A DNA stretch of 39,485 nucleotides from Atopobiaceae bacterium (GTDB lineage Bacteria > Actinomycetota > Coriobacteriia > Coriobacteriales > Atopobiaceae). Each line of letters opens with the position of its first letter. Position 1 is the stretch's first letter. The stretch covers positions 1 to 39,485 of the forward strand of contig JAFWMI010000163.1 of assembly GCA_017513965.1 (NCBI GenBank), given 5' to 3'. The position numbers were made by a program, and so were the translations under genes. The notes beneath the pieces are model-generated. The model saw only the letters and a program-made list of their open reading frames with translations, did no database searches and was not told where the DNA came from. This document shows, piece by piece, positions 7,992-16,915 of this stretch.

Positions 7992-8747
7992 ATGAGGCAA
8001 GCGAGAAAGGTGGCGGAGTCTGGGTTTTATCACGTAGTGACGAAGGGAGAAGCGGTTGATCTTCTCTTCTTTTCCAACGACGACCGACAACAATATGTTT
8101 GCAACCTTGCAGAGACAAGAGACGAGTTTGACCTGCAATTGCATTCTTACTGCCTCATGAGCAATCATGTACACCTGCTGGTTGAAGACCCCGAGTACAA
8201 ACTCAGCGCGGCGATGAAGCAGCTCAACGAGCAATATGCCATCCATTACAAGCGTCGTTGTTCGCGTACCGGGCACGTTTTTAAGAACCGTTATTGGAGC
8301 GAACCAATCGAGAGCGATGCGTACTTGCTCTGTGCCATGCGCTACATACACGCAAATCCCGCCGTTGCCGGCATATGCAAGGCGTCGGCATATGAATGGA
8401 GCAGTGCAAAGGACTATCTTGGCCGCGAGGGCATCGCCAACAAAACGATGTTACTCGACATGCTGGGCGGTAGGGATGGTTTCATCCAATTTAGCAAGAA
8501 GGAACTCTTACCCGCCAAGTCGTTCCCAGAGAGCGGCCTGACACACCACCTACGTCCCGACGAGGTAATGAGAATCGCCCAATCGATAGCACCCGGATGC
8601 GATAACTCGGCATCGCTCTCTAAATCCGAGCAAAACGATGTGATCAAGAAGCTCCATGCTAGTGGGCTCAGCATCACACAGATTATGTTTGTCACTTCGC
8701 TGAGCCGAGGTCGTATACGCGGAGCTATTACACACGCCAGTCACTAA
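7992..8747 (+). CDS. REP-associated tyrosine transposase (RAYT, Y1/IS200-type HUH nuclease)
   Basis: Single-strand endonuclease/transposase of the Y1 superfamily, expected to cut and rejoin REP hairpins. The HUH motif is H59-V-H61 in MSNHVHLLVE. The probable catalytic tyrosine is Y118 in YIHANPAVAG, the RAYT signature. GHVFKNRYWSEPI is also typical. About residues 210-246 form a C-terminal helix-turn-helix-like tail (LHASGLSITQIMFVTSLSRG). ATG 7992 has GGGGGTG 6 nt upstream and gives 251 aa starting MRQARKVAESGFYHVV, the usual beginning. The frame looks intact, so the enzyme may be active. Its TAA stop codon is formed by the first three bases of the right REP. Confidence 0.9.
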   Translation: MRQARKVAESGFYHVVTKGEAVDLLFFSNDDRQQYVCNLAETRDEFDLQLHSYCLMSNHVHLLVEDPEYKLSAAMKQLNEQYAIHYKRRCSRTGHVFKNRYWSEPIESDAYLLCAMRYIHANPAVAGICKASAYEWSSAKDYLGREGIANKTMLLDMLGGRDGFIQFSKKELLPAKSFPESGLTHHLRPDEVMRIAQSIAPGCDNSASLSKSEQNDVIKKLHASGLSITQIMFVTSLSRGRIRGAITHASH

Positions 8748-8807
8748 CCAAAAGGGGACAGTCCCTCCTTGGTTATTAACCACGGAGGGACTGTCCCCAT
8801 TTGGTTG
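8745..8807. repeat. REP doublet, right side of the transposase
   Basis: Two palindromes lie at 8745-8775 (core GGGACAGTCCC) and 8777-8807 (core GGGACTGTCCC), in the same inverted arrangement and with the same one-base spacing as the left doublet. The outer arms have diverged slightly (CCACGG for CCAAAG, final G for A). They may also act as the transcription terminator of secY, whose stop codon is 12 nt away. Confidence 0.9.
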
Positions 8808-8819
8808 GTTACGAAAAGG

Positions 8820-10106
8820 CTATTTGAAGAAGCCCTCGTAGTTGTGCATCTTGAGCTGAGACTCCAGCTGCGAGATGGTGTCCATGGCAACGCCCACCAT
8901 AATGAGGATGGAAGTACCGCCAAAAGACTGAATGAGACTGTTGTTGGTAAAGGCGAACACAATCGACGGAACGACTGCGATGATGGCCATGAAGATGGCG
9001 CCGGGAAGCGTAATGTGATTGAGTACGTCCTTGATGTACTTGGACGTGGCCGCGCCAGGGCGAACGCCTGGGATGAAGCCGCCTGCCTTGCGAAGCTGGT
9101 CGGCCGTCTCGTCGGGATTGAACACCATCGACGTATAGAAGTACGCGAAGAACACGATGAGGAACACCGACAACACCCAGTTGACCCAGCCGCTCGAAAT
9201 CGCATTTGCGAAGTTTTGCATCCACTCCACATTGGGGAAGAACACAGCAAGCTGCGCAGGGAAGTACAGGATGGCGCTCGCAAAGATGATGGGCACGACG
9301 CCGGCCGTGTTTACCTTAACAGGCAGATACGTAGCCTGGCCACCCATGATGCGCCTGCCGACCACGCGCTTGGCGTATTGGATGGGAATACGTCTTTGCC
9401 CGCGTTCGATGAACACGATGATCGGGATGATTATCAGAATGACCAAGATGGTGATGATGGTAATCACCACGCCATTCTCCGCACCCTGCATGGACTGGAT
9501 GAGTGCCATGGGAAGGCCACTCATGATGTTGGCGAAGATGATGAGCGACATACCGTTGCCAATGCCGCGCTGAGTCATTACCTCGCCCAGCCACATGATG
9601 ATCATGGCACCAGCCAAGAGCACGCCCACGATGATGATGCTTTCGATCCACTCGGGGAATCCCAGATTGGAGAAGTCGACACCATACATGCTGCTCTTGT
9701 AAAGGAACAGATAACCAATCGCGTTGATGGTGGCAAGCGCTACCGTGAGATAGCGCGTGTATTGGGTAATCTTGCGCTGCCCCGACTCACCCTCCTGCGC
9801 GAGCGCCTGAAGGCTCGGAATAACCGCCTGCATCATCTGGAAGATAATCTGAGCGGTAATGTAGGGCATGATGCCAAGCGCAAAGACCGACATACGTGAG
9901 AGCGCTCCGCCCGAGAACAGGTTGAGCACCGCCAAGGCACCATTGGTATCCCCCGCGGTTTGATACGCGGAGAGCATCCCCCTAAAGGGGATGCCCGGTA
10001 TGGGAAGATAGGCACCAAAACGGTAGATGACGAGTATCCCCACGGTGATGAGGATCTTCTCGCGCAACTCCTTCACGCGGAACGCATTGGCGATTCCCTT
10101 TAGCAC
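8820..10106 (-). CDS. secY: Protein translocase subunit SecY
   Basis: The main channel subunit of the SecYEG translocon in the cytoplasmic membrane. It is 428 aa with ten hydrophobic helices. Hallmarks are GIMPYITAQIIFQMM near residue 78, QRGIGNGMSLIIFANI in the middle, and FNPDETADQLRKAGGFIPGVRPG in the large cytoplasmic loop that contacts SecA and ribosomes. The start overlaps rplO by 7 nt, so the two are coupled. Downstream, the usual adk partner is displaced by the REPtron and a membrane-protein gene. Confidence 0.97.
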   Translation of the reverse strand: MLKGIANAFRVKELREKILITVGILVIYRFGAYLPIPGIPFRGMLSAYQTAGDTNGALAVLNLFSGGALSRMSVFALGIMPYITAQIIFQMMQAVIPSLQALAQEGESGQRKITQYTRYLTVALATINAIGYLFLYKSSMYGVDFSNLGFPEWIESIIIVGVLLAGAMIIMWLGEVMTQRGIGNGMSLIIFANIMSGLPMALIQSMQGAENGVVITIITILVILIIIPIIVFIERGQRRIPIQYAKRVVGRRIMGGQATYLPVKVNTAGVVPIIFASAILYFPAQLAVFFPNVEWMQNFANAISSGWVNWVLSVFLIVFFAYFYTSMVFNPDETADQLRKAGGFIPGVRPGAATSKYIKDVLNHITLPGAIFMAIIAVVPSIVFAFTNNSLIQSFGGTSILIMVGVAMDTISQLESQLKMHNYEGFFK

Positions 10107-10549
10107 GCCGGCTCGACCTTTCCTCCAGCCGCCTCGATCTTGGCCTGGGCAGACGCGGAAACCTTGTCCACCTTAACCGTGAGCTGCTTGGTGAGCTCGC
10201 CGTTGCCAAGAACCTTGACGGGAATGTAGTTGTGCTTGATAACACCCTTGGCCACGAGCGTGTCGCAATCCACCACATCGCCGTTCTCGAAGAGGCCCTC
10301 AAGACGGGAGACGTTGACGGGCACGTACTCTACGCGACCATGATTGATAAAGCCGGGGAGCTTGGGCAGACGCATGGCGAGAGGCTGCTGACCACCCTCG
10401 AAGCCGGCGCCCTTGCCGCCGCCAGAACGGGAAAGCTGGCCCTTGGTGCCGCGACCAGCGGTCGTGCCGTGGCCAGACGCAGCGCCACGGCCAAGACGCT
10501 TGCGCGCCTTAGTGGAGCCCTCCGCGGGGCGAAGATCATTCAACTGCAT
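10100..10549 (-). CDS. rplO: 50S ribosomal protein L15
   Basis: Late-assembling large-subunit protein. The N-terminal glycine-rich basic extension (RKRLGRGAASGHGTTAGRG) and the C-terminal globular domain (GNGELTKQLTVKVDKVSASA) are both present. The length, 149 aa, is normal. It lies 11 nt after rpmD and overlaps secY. Confidence 0.97.
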   Translation of the reverse strand: MQLNDLRPAEGSTKARKRLGRGAASGHGTTAGRGTKGQLSRSGGGKGAGFEGGQQPLAMRLPKLPGFINHGRVEYVPVNVSRLEGLFENGDVVDCDTLVAKGVIKHNYIPVKVLGNGELTKQLTVKVDKVSASAQAKIEAAGGKVEPAC

Positions 10550-10560
10550 GATGGAGACTC

Positions 10561-10746
10561 CTAAATCTCTTCCACTTCTACAAGGTGCTTGACCTTGAAG
10601 ATCATTCCACGAATGCTCGGGTTATCCGGCTGCTCAACAACGCTGTTGATCTTGCGCAGTCCGAGCGCACGGCACGTAGCCGTTTGATCCTTCTTGACGG
10701 CAGGACCACAGCTGCGCACGAGCTTAATCCTAAGCTTGTTTGCCAT
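10561..10746 (-). CDS. rpmD: 50S ribosomal protein L30
   Basis: This 61-aa protein is of the short bacterial form. It begins [15 protein letters not shown] and has the family core [21 protein letters not shown]. It starts 2 nt after the rpsE stop. Confidence 0.96.
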   Translation of the reverse strand: MANKLRIKLVRSCGPAVKKDQTATCRALGLRKINSVVEQPDNPSIRGMIFKVKHLVEVEEI

Positions 10747-10748
10747 GG

Positions 10749-11282
10749 CTAGTTCTCCTTCCCAACAAACATCTCGGCCACGGTCATGCCGCGACGCTCA
10801 GCAGCCTCCTCGGGGCTCGAGAGCTCCTTGAGTCCCTCGGCAGCAGCCTTGATGGCGTTGAGTGCGTTGCTCGTACCCAGAGACTTGGACAATACGTTGG
10901 TGATGCCAGCAAGCTCGAAGAGCGGACGCACGGGACCACCGGCAATAACGCCAGTACCCTCGATAGCAGGCTTGATGAGCACGCGACCTGCACCATAGTG
11001 GCCCTCGACCTCGTGAGGAATGGTGCCGCCCTCGGTGACGGGCACGTGGAAAAGGTTCTTCTTGGCGTCGTCAACGCCCTTTTGAATCGCCAGAGGCACT
11101 TCGGTCGACTTGCCCATGCCAATACCAACAGTGCCCTTGCCGTCGCCTACAACCACGAGCGCGACGAGTGACATACGACGGCCACCCTTAACGACCTTGG
11201 ACACGCGGTGGATGTAAACTACGCGCTCCTGAAATTCGGAGTCCTGCTGCTGGCGCCTATTACTACGCTGTTCACGTGGCAT
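10749..11282 (-). CDS. rpsE: 30S ribosomal protein S5
   Basis: S5 lies at the mRNA entry side of the 30S subunit and affects decoding accuracy. The double-stranded-RNA-binding-like N-terminal domain ([17 protein letters not shown]) and the C-terminal S5 domain ([20 protein letters not shown]) are intact. The 177-aa length includes a polar N-terminal extension of about 15 residues. It lies 10 nt after rplR. Confidence 0.97.
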   Translation of the reverse strand: MPREQRSNRRQQQDSEFQERVVYIHRVSKVVKGGRRMSLVALVVVGDGKGTVGIGMGKSTEVPLAIQKGVDDAKKNLFHVPVTEGGTIPHEVEGHYGAGRVLIKPAIEGTGVIAGGPVRPLFELAGITNVLSKSLGTSNALNAIKAAAEGLKELSSPEEAAERRGMTVAEMFVGKEN

Positions 11283-11292
11283 TTATATCCTC

Positions 11293-11661
11293 CTAGAACT
11301 TCAGGCCCGCTGCACGGGCACCGTCCGCAAGGGCCTTGATGCGGCCATGGTACAGGAAGCCGCTGCGGTCGAACCTCACCGCAGTTACGCCCTTCTCGAG
11401 CGCACGCTCTCCGATGAGCTTGCCAACGAACTCAGCAGCCTCCTTGTTGGAGCCAACCTTGCCCGTAGCGCGGAACTCGGGGCTGAGCGTGGATGCCGCA
11501 CAAATCGTCTTGGCATCGGCGTCGTCGATTATCTGCGCGTAAATATGCGCATTGGTGCGGTGCACCGTAAGGCGCGGACGATCCGCCGTGCCATAGACCT
11601 TGGGGCGAACGCTGCGCGCGCGACGGTGCAGTGCAGCCCTCTTTGCCTGTTGCTTGTTCAT
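11293..11661 (-). CDS. rplR: 50S ribosomal protein L18
   Basis: L18 binds 5S rRNA and anchors it to the central protuberance. It has the basic N-terminus [20 protein letters not shown], the core [18 protein letters not shown] and a C-terminus ending [16 protein letters not shown] choose ATG 11661 (122 aa), with AGAGGAG about 5 nt upstream; the in-frame ATG 24 nt earlier lies inside the hairpin after rplF. Confidence 0.96.
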   Translation of the reverse strand: MNKQQAKRAALHRRARSVRPKVYGTADRPRLTVHRTNAHIYAQIIDDADAKTICAASTLSPEFRATGKVGSNKEAAEFVGKLIGERALEKGVTAVRFDRSGFLYHGRIKALADGARAAGLKF

Positions 11662-11678
11662 TGCTTCTCCTCTACTCG

Positions 11679-11700
11679 CCATCACCTGACGGGGTGATGG
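11679..11700 (-). other. 8-bp hairpin between rplF and rplR
   Basis: CCATCACC (11679-11686) pairs with GGTGATGG (11693-11700) with a 6-nt loop, just before the rplR ribosome site. It may tune translation or processing inside the spc operon. It is not a terminator, since essential genes lie downstream without a visible promoter. Confidence 0.4.
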
Positions 11701-11716
11701 TCTTATCGACTAGCTA

Positions 11717-12301
11717 CTACTTGGCTGCCTTGCCGAGCTTGCGGCGGATGTGCTCGCCCTGGTAGTGAATACCCTTACCCTTGTACGGCTCAGGCGGACG
11801 CTTCGCGCGAATCTCTGCCGCCACCTGGCCAACCTGCTCTTTGGAGATGCCGTTGACGACGATATGGGTGTTGTCGGGAACCTCAAACGAGATGTTCTCG
11901 GGGCAGACATAGAGTACGGGATGCGAGTAGCCAAGCGAGAGGTCCAGGTCCTTGCCCTTGAGCGTGGCACGATAGCCGACGCCCGTGAGCTCAAGACGCT
12001 TGGAGAAGCCCTTGCTCACGCCCTCAACCATGTTGAAGATGAGCGTACGGGTGAGGCCCTGCATGGCGTTGGCGGCCTTGTAGGACTTCGTCTGCTTAAA
12101 CTCCTCGTGGGTGAGGTTCTCGGTACCAGGGGTACGCGGGACCTTAACCGTGATGAACTCGCCCTCCTGCTCGATAACAATGAGCGGAGAGAAGGTGCGC
12201 TCAAGCTCACCCTTAGGGCCAGTCACGTGGACGTGAGTTCCCTCAACCGTTGCGGTTACCCCGGCAGGAATCTGGACAGGGTGCTTACCGATACGAGACA
12301 T
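11717..12301 (-). CDS. rplF: 50S ribosomal protein L6
   Basis: L6 sits near the factor-binding centre of the 50S subunit. It starts MSRIGKHPVQIPAGVT and has the C-terminal signature RAKRPPEPYKGKGIHY followed by EHIRRKLGKAAK. At 194 aa it is somewhat longer than E. coli L6 (177), because of an insertion in the first domain around residues 40-75. Confidence 0.97.
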   Translation of the reverse strand: MSRIGKHPVQIPAGVTATVEGTHVHVTGPKGELERTFSPLIVIEQEGEFITVKVPRTPGTENLTHEEFKQTKSYKAANAMQGLTRTLIFNMVEGVSKGFSKRLELTGVGYRATLKGKDLDLSLGYSHPVLYVCPENISFEVPDNTHIVVNGISKEQVGQVAAEIRAKRPPEPYKGKGIHYQGEHIRRKLGKAAK

Positions 12302-12330
12302 TGTCTCCTCCTATCTTTCCTGTCGAGCCA

Positions 12331-12729
12331 TTACCAAACGTAGCAGATGACCTCGCCGCCAACGCCAAGCTTGCGAGCGTCGCGATCGCACATCATACCC
12401 TTAGAGGTGGAGATGACGGCTATGCCCAAGCCACCGATAACGCGGGGAAGGTCCTCTGCCTTTGAATAAATACGGAGGCCCGGCTTAGAAATCCGCCTGA
12501 TGCCACGGATGATCTTCTTGCGCTTCGGGCCATACTTAAGTGTGATGTGAAGGGTCTTTTGGGGCTTGGTGTCCTCCACGCTATAGCCCTCGATATAGCC
12601 CTCTTCGTAAATAACGCGCGCCACCTCAACGAGAACCTTGCTCGAAGGCATGGAAACCTCGTCCTTGTTGGCCGCGTTGCCGTTGCGGATACGCGTGAGC
12701 ATATCTGAAATCGGATCGGTAATTTTCAT
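12331..12729 (-). CDS. rpsH: 30S ribosomal protein S8
   Basis: S8 is a primary 16S rRNA binder and in E. coli is the translational repressor of the spc operon. It starts [18 protein letters not shown] and ends with the RNA-binding [20 protein letters not shown] motif. The length, 132 aa, is normal. Its regulatory role makes the structured spacer upstream of rplE relevant. Confidence 0.97.
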   Translation of the reverse strand: MKITDPISDMLTRIRNGNAANKDEVSMPSSKVLVEVARVIYEEGYIEGYSVEDTKPQKTLHITLKYGPKRKKIIRGIRRISKPGLRIYSKAEDLPRVIGGLGIAVISTSKGMMCDRDARKLGVGGEVICYVW

Positions 12730-12817
12730 TAACAGTCTCCTTCGTTACTGATGAACCTGCGCGAATGGTTCGCATCCACCCGTGGCGGACACGCCTGTAC
12801 GCGAGAGCCCTTGCGTC

Positions 12818-13003
12818 CTACCAGCTTGCCTTGGTAACGCCAGGAAGCTCGCCCCTGCTCGCGAGTTCGCGGAAGCAGACACGGCAGAGACCGAATTTGC
12901 GATACACGGAGTGGGGACGCCCACAACGCTGGCAACGGTTCTGCTTGCGCGTCGAAAACTTCGGCTCACGCGCTGCCTTGACGATCATCGATGTCTTTGC
13001 CAC
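12818..13003 (-). CDS. rpsZ: 30S ribosomal protein S14, type Z
   Basis: A short 61-aa zinc-binding S14 with ligands C24, C27, C40 and C43 (CQRC and CRVC pairs). It begins [20 protein letters not shown]. This is the Gram-positive form. It is set off by 88 nt on either side from rplE and rpsH, larger gaps than elsewhere in the operon. Confidence 0.96.
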   Translation of the reverse strand: MAKTSMIVKAAREPKFSTRKQNRCQRCGRPHSVYRKFGLCRVCFRELASRGELPGVTKASW

Positions 13004-13024
13004 AAATCCTCCTTCTTAAGGTGA

Positions 13025-13079
13025 GCCCCAGCCTGTCTGGGGCGCCTACCGGCTATATGACCCAAGGTCAATGGACCTT
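13025..13079 (-). other. Two small hairpins between rplE and rpsZ
   Basis: GCCCCAG (13025-13031) pairs with CTGGGGC (13037-13043), and AAGGTC (13064-13069) pairs with GACCTT (13074-13079), both with short loops. They fill most of the 88-nt gap and may be mRNA stability or translational control elements. Confidence 0.45.
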
Positions 13080-13091
13080 GTAAGTCCCTCG

Positions 13092-13652
13092 TTAGTTCTG
13101 CTTGAACGGGAAGTGGAATGCGTCGAGCAGAGCCTTGCCCTCCTCGTTGGTGGGAGCGGTGGTAACAATGGTAATGTCCATGCCGCGGGTACGATCGATC
13201 TTGTCGTAGTCGATCTCGGGGAAGATGAGCTGCTCGGTAACGCCCATGGAGAAGTTGCCACGGCCGTCGAAGCTCTTGGAAGAGATACCACGGAAGTCGC
13301 GGATACGCGGGATGGCGATGGAAATCAGACGGTCAAAGAACTCCCACATGCGGTCGCCACGAAGCGTGACCTTGGCACCAATGGGCATGCCGGCGCGAAG
13401 CTTGAACGTTGCGATGGACTTACGGGCGTGGGTGACGATGGGCTGCTGACCGGTAATCGTACGCAGGTCGGCAACGGCGCCGTCAATCGCCTTGGAATCC
13501 GTGGCGGCTTCGCCAACACCCATGTTCACGACGATCTTCTCGATCTTGGGAATCTGGTTGACGTTCTTGTAGCCGAACTGCTTTTGCAGCTGGTCACGAA
13601 CCGTCTCAAAATACATCTGCTTAAGACGTGGTACGTACTTCTCTTCTGCCAT
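13092..13652 (-). CDS. rplE: 50S ribosomal protein L5
   Basis: L5 binds 5S rRNA and contacts the P-site tRNA and the 30S head. Signatures are [14 protein letters not shown] at the start, [15 protein letters not shown], and [20 protein letters not shown] at the end. The start is ATG 13652 (186 aa), with AGGAG 5 nt upstream; the open frame continues upstream through the hairpin spacer but that part is not L5-like. It is separated from rplX by 237 nt. Confidence 0.96.
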   Translation of the reverse strand: MAEEKYVPRLKQMYFETVRDQLQKQFGYKNVNQIPKIEKIVVNMGVGEAATDSKAIDGAVADLRTITGQQPIVTHARKSIATFKLRAGMPIGAKVTLRGDRMWEFFDRLISIAIPRIRDFRGISSKSFDGRGNFSMGVTEQLIFPEIDYDKIDRTRGMDITIVTTAPTNEEGKALLDAFHFPFKQN

Positions 13653-13889
13653 GGTAACTCCTAACTCTTGGATGGATGACGTGCGGGGTACCAATCTCGC
13701 ACCTCCCGGACAGCCGGGAGCCATATGTGTCCGTATAGACACAAGGAGGAATGGTACTACTTCCATGTGTATGTTGTGTGAACAACATACAAAAGCCACC
13801 TACATGGCACGCGCTTTCCCCGTTGACGAAGAGGCGTCCCAACCAAAGACTGGCTGGGACGCCTCTCTCACAAGCTAGTTTGAACGAGC
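13653..13889 (-). promoter_or_regulatory. Structured 237-nt spacer between rplX and rplE
   Basis: No credible gene is seen. Four hairpins are visible: 13831-13865 (15-bp stem with one G-U, loop AAGAC or its complement), 13769-13790 (9-bp perfect, loop GTGA), 13726-13743 (6-bp) and 13703-13720 (7-bp, loop ACAG). The first lies 25 nt after the rplX stop and looks like a terminator without a U-tract. The others lie in what would be the leader of rplE. In E. coli, S8 represses the spc operon at the rplX-rplE junction, so a regulatory RNA is a reasonable inference. I found no convincing internal promoter. Confidence 0.55.
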
Positions 13890-14207
13890 TTAGAACTTGT
13901 GGCCGCACTTCTTGCAAACGCGGACCTTCTTGCCGTTCTCGTCCTTGTCGTGGCCAACACGGGTGGGCTTGCCACACTCGGGGCAAACGAGCATAACGTT
14001 GGAAGCGTCAATCTTTGCCTCCTGCTCCTTAAAGCCACCGTTCTGGTTCTCCTGGGTGGGACGCTGTGCCTTCTTAACAACAGCAACGCCCTCCACGATA
14101 ACCTTGCCCTCGCGCGGGAAGGCGCGAAGCACCTCTCCCTGGGCACCCCTGTCCTTGCCGGAAAGGACCTGGACCTTGTCGCCCTTCTTCACGTTCATCT
14201 TAGGCAT
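13890..14207 (-). CDS. rplX: 50S ribosomal protein L24 (zinc-ribbon form)
   Basis: L24 initiates 50S assembly and lies near the exit tunnel. The KOW motif is [19 protein letters not shown], followed by [19 protein letters not shown]. The C-terminus holds CPEC and CKKC pairs, forming a zinc ribbon seen in some Gram-positive L24 proteins and absent from E. coli. The start is ATG 14207 (105 aa) after GGAGG; upstream in-frame codons overlap the ribosome site. Confidence 0.95.
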   Translation of the reverse strand: MPKMNVKKGDKVQVLSGKDRGAQGEVLRAFPREGKVIVEGVAVVKKAQRPTQENQNGGFKEQEAKIDASNVMLVCPECGKPTRVGHDKDENGKKVRVCKKCGHKF

Positions 14208-14223
14208 TCCTCGGTCGCCTCCT

Positions 14224-14592
14224 TTACAGCGTCTCGGGTGCAAGCGAGACGATCTTCATATACTTGCGATCGCGCAGCTCACGTGCCACGGGCCCGAAGA
14301 TACGGGTACCACGGGGCTCGCCCTCTTTGTCCACGACGACGCAAGCGTTCTGGTCGAAGCGGATGTAGCTGCCGTCCTTGCGGCGGGTCTCCTTCTTCGT
14401 GCGCACGATAACGCAACGCACGATGTCGCCCTTCTTGACCGCGCTGTTGGGCGTGGCCTCTTGCACGGCGCAGATAATCACGTCACCAATGCCAGCGTAG
14501 CGCCTCTTGGAGCCACCGATGACCTTGATGCACTTCACGCGCCTGGCGCCGCTGTTGTCAGCGACGTTGAGCATGGTTTCCATCTGAATCAT
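14224..14592 (-). CDS. rplN: 50S ribosomal protein L14
   Basis: L14 forms part of an intersubunit bridge. It starts [18 protein letters not shown] and contains [17 protein letters not shown] and [20 protein letters not shown]. The length, 122 aa, is exactly the family norm. It lies 18 nt after rpsQ. Confidence 0.97.
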   Translation of the reverse strand: MIQMETMLNVADNSGARRVKCIKVIGGSKRRYAGIGDVIICAVQEATPNSAVKKGDIVRCVIVRTKKETRRKDGSYIRFDQNACVVVDKEGEPRGTRIFGPVARELRDRKYMKIVSLAPETL

Positions 14593-14610
14593 TCGCTGTT
14601 CCTCCGATCG

Positions 14611-14877
14611 CTACTTGGCGCGCTCAACGATCTCCACCAAGCGCCAACGCTTCGTCTTGGAGAGCGGACGGGTCTCCATAACGCGAACGGTGTCACCTAC
14701 GCCACACTCGTTCTTCTCGTCGTGCACGTGAAGCTTCTTGGAGATGGTCATCATCTTGCCGTACTTGGGGTGGTGCTTGCGGTAATTGATCTTCACCGTG
14801 ACGCTCTTGTCGCCAGACAGCGACACGACAACGCCCGTGCGGACCTTACGCGCGTTCCTGGTTGCGGTTTCTGCCAT
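14611..14877 (-). CDS. rpsQ: 30S ribosomal protein S17
   Basis: Primary 16S rRNA-binding OB-fold protein of 88 aa. The core is [15 protein letters not shown], and [19 protein letters not shown] near the C-terminus is the family signature. It lies 19 nt after rpmC. Confidence 0.97.
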   Translation of the reverse strand: MAETATRNARKVRTGVVVSLSGDKSVTVKINYRKHHPKYGKMMTISKKLHVHDEKNECGVGDTVRVMETRPLSKTKRWRLVEIVERAK

Positions 14878-14896
14878 TTGGTATCTCTCCTGCCCT

Positions 14897-15103
14897 CTAG
14901 TTCTTGGCGTTGGCCGCGATCTCGCGGGCGCGAATCTCGGTTTGGACGCGGGCGATGTCGCGCTTTACGAGCTTGACGCGCGCCGTGTTGTCGAGCTGGC
15001 TTGTTGCCATCTGGAAGCGCAGGTTAAACAACTCGGCACGTCCATCCTCGAGCTTTGCCGCGAGCTCAGCGTCGCTGAGCGCCTGGATATCCTTGTACTT
15101 CAT
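14897..15103 (-). CDS. rpmC: 50S ribosomal protein L29
   Basis: This 68-aa two-helix protein sits near the tunnel exit, where it helps dock trigger factor and SRP. It has the sequence pattern [17 protein letters not shown] and [16 protein letters not shown]. It starts 6 nt after rplP. Confidence 0.96.
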   Translation of the reverse strand: MKYKDIQALSDAELAAKLEDGRAELFNLRFQMATSQLDNTARVKLVKRDIARVQTEIRAREIAANAKN

Positions 15104-15109
15104 GTTTGC

Positions 15110-15534
<425 letters not shown>

Positions 15535-15535
<1 letters not shown>

Positions 15536-16242
15536 TAGCGTCCCCTCCTATCGTTGCGGCGACGCGGACGCGAGCTGCCCTCGAGCGCCGGGTTGGGCGC
15601 GGGCTGCCCCTTCATCTTCTCGCCGAGGTAAATCCAAACCTTGACGCCACAGGCGCCCATGGTGGTGCGAGCGGTGGCCTCGCCATAGCCAATGACGGCA
15701 CGCAGGGTGTGCAGAGGCACGCGACCCTCGCGGTACCACTCACGGCGACCCATCTCGGCACCGTTAAGACGACCAGAGCACTGAATACGAATGCCCTTGG
15801 CGCCAGCCTTACGTGCGGACTGCACGGCCTTGCGCATGGCGCGACGGAAGGCAACGCGGCCCTCAAGCTGCTCAGCAATGGACTGGGCAACCAGATTGGC
15901 GTCGAGCTCCGGACGCTTGACCTCAATGACGTCCACCTTGACCATGCCCTGGCTCACGCCAGCGACCTTCTCGAGGTCCTTACGAAGGTTGTCGATCTCG
16001 GCACCCTTCTTGCCAATCACGATACCGGGACGCGCGGTGTAGATGGTTACCTGCACCTTGTCGCCAGCACGCTCGATGTCCACGCGAGAAAGCGCAGCGC
16101 GCTCAAGACGCTTGGTGAGGAACTTGCGAATCGCAAGGTCGTTGCCGAGGGTCTCGGCGTAGTTCTTATCGGCGTACCAGCGGGAACGCCACGACTCGGT
16201 GGTGCCCAGACGGAAGCCAGTGGGGTGTACCTTTTGACCCAT
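15535..16242 (-). CDS. rpsC: 30S ribosomal protein S3
   Basis: S3 forms the mRNA entry pore with S4 and S5. It has the KH domain with the motif [10 protein letters not shown] and a C-terminal domain with [17 protein letters not shown]. The length is 235 aa, and the C-terminus is a basic, Arg-rich tail. It starts 5 nt after rplV and overlaps rplP by 1 nt. Confidence 0.97.
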
Positions 16243-16247
16243 TCCCC

Positions 16248-16610
16248 TTACGCCTCCTTTCGAGGTGCGACGACAACGGTGATGTGGCTCGTGCGCTTGT
16301 TGATGCGCGACGCGGAACCCTTAGCACGGGGACGGAACCGCTTGATCGTGGGGCCCTCGTCCACATAGGCGCGGGCGATGTACAGGTCGCCGCCACGCAT
16401 GCCATGATTGTTCTCGGCATTAGCAACTGCCGAGCGCACAACCTTGGCCACAGGTACTGCAGCGGCACGCTCGTTGAACTGCAGCAACTCGAGTGCCTTG
16501 TCAACGGACTGGTTGCGGATTTGGTCCACCACCAGGCGGGCCTTGCGAGGGGCGACGCGCACGAACTTGGCGCAGGCGCGAGCCTCGTTGATGTTGGTGT
16601 TCTCTGCCAT
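16248..16610 (-). CDS. rplV: 50S ribosomal protein L22
   Basis: L22 lines the nascent-peptide tunnel; its beta-hairpin ([20 protein letters not shown]) forms part of the constriction and is a known site of macrolide-resistance mutations in other bacteria. The helix motif [20 protein letters not shown] is typical. The length is 120 aa. It follows rpsS by 14 nt. Confidence 0.97.
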   Translation of the reverse strand: MAENTNINEARACAKFVRVAPRKARLVVDQIRNQSVDKALELLQFNERAAAVPVAKVVRSAVANAENNHGMRGGDLYIARAYVDEGPTIKRFRPRAKGSASRINKRTSHITVVVAPRKEA

Positions 16611-16624
16611 TTAGCTTCTACCCC

Positions 16625-16885
16625 CTATTTGACCTTGTGGCCACGGAACGTGCGCGTGGGGGCGAACTCGCCCAGCTTGTGACCAACCATGGACTCCGTG
16701 ATGTACACGGGCACATGCTTGCGGCCGTCGTGCACGGCAATCGTGTGTCCAACCATCTCGGGGAAGATAGTGGAGGCACGCGACCACGTCTTGATGACTT
16801 CCTTGGTACCAGCCTCGTTTTGCGCGGCAACACGCGTGAGGAGGCGAGTCTCCACAAACGGGCCCTTCTTGAGACTTCTGCTCAT
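16625..16885 (-). CDS. rpsS: 30S ribosomal protein S19
   Basis: S19 complexes with S13 in the 30S head. It begins [16 protein letters not shown], and the conserved C-terminal part is [16 protein letters not shown]. At 86 aa it is slightly shorter than E. coli S19 (92). Confidence 0.97.
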   Translation of the reverse strand: MSRSLKKGPFVETRLLTRVAAQNEAGTKEVIKTWSRASTIFPEMVGHTIAVHDGRKHVPVYITESMVGHKLGEFAPTRTFRGHKVK

Positions 16886-16915
16886 ACTTGCTTACTCCTA
16901 CTACTCGTGTTCCGA

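Larger units (their letters stand above)
7879..8807. mobile_element. REPtron: RAYT transposase flanked by paired REP palindromes
   Basis: A 929-bp unit consists of a tail-to-tail pair of about 31-bp palindromes (7879-7941), the Y1 transposase gene, and a second such pair (8745-8807). Its right edge ends 12 nt before the secY stop and its left edge abuts the leader of the membrane-protein gene. The transposase runs opposite to the ribosomal operon. This is the classic layout of a REP-associated tyrosine transposase locus. No target duplication is evident. Confidence 0.8.

Noticed and set aside
12730..12817. Small gene between rpsZ and rpsH
   Set aside because: The 88-nt gap has no ribosome site plus open frame of conserved type; only a 5-bp hairpin (GCGAA/TTCGC) was seen.
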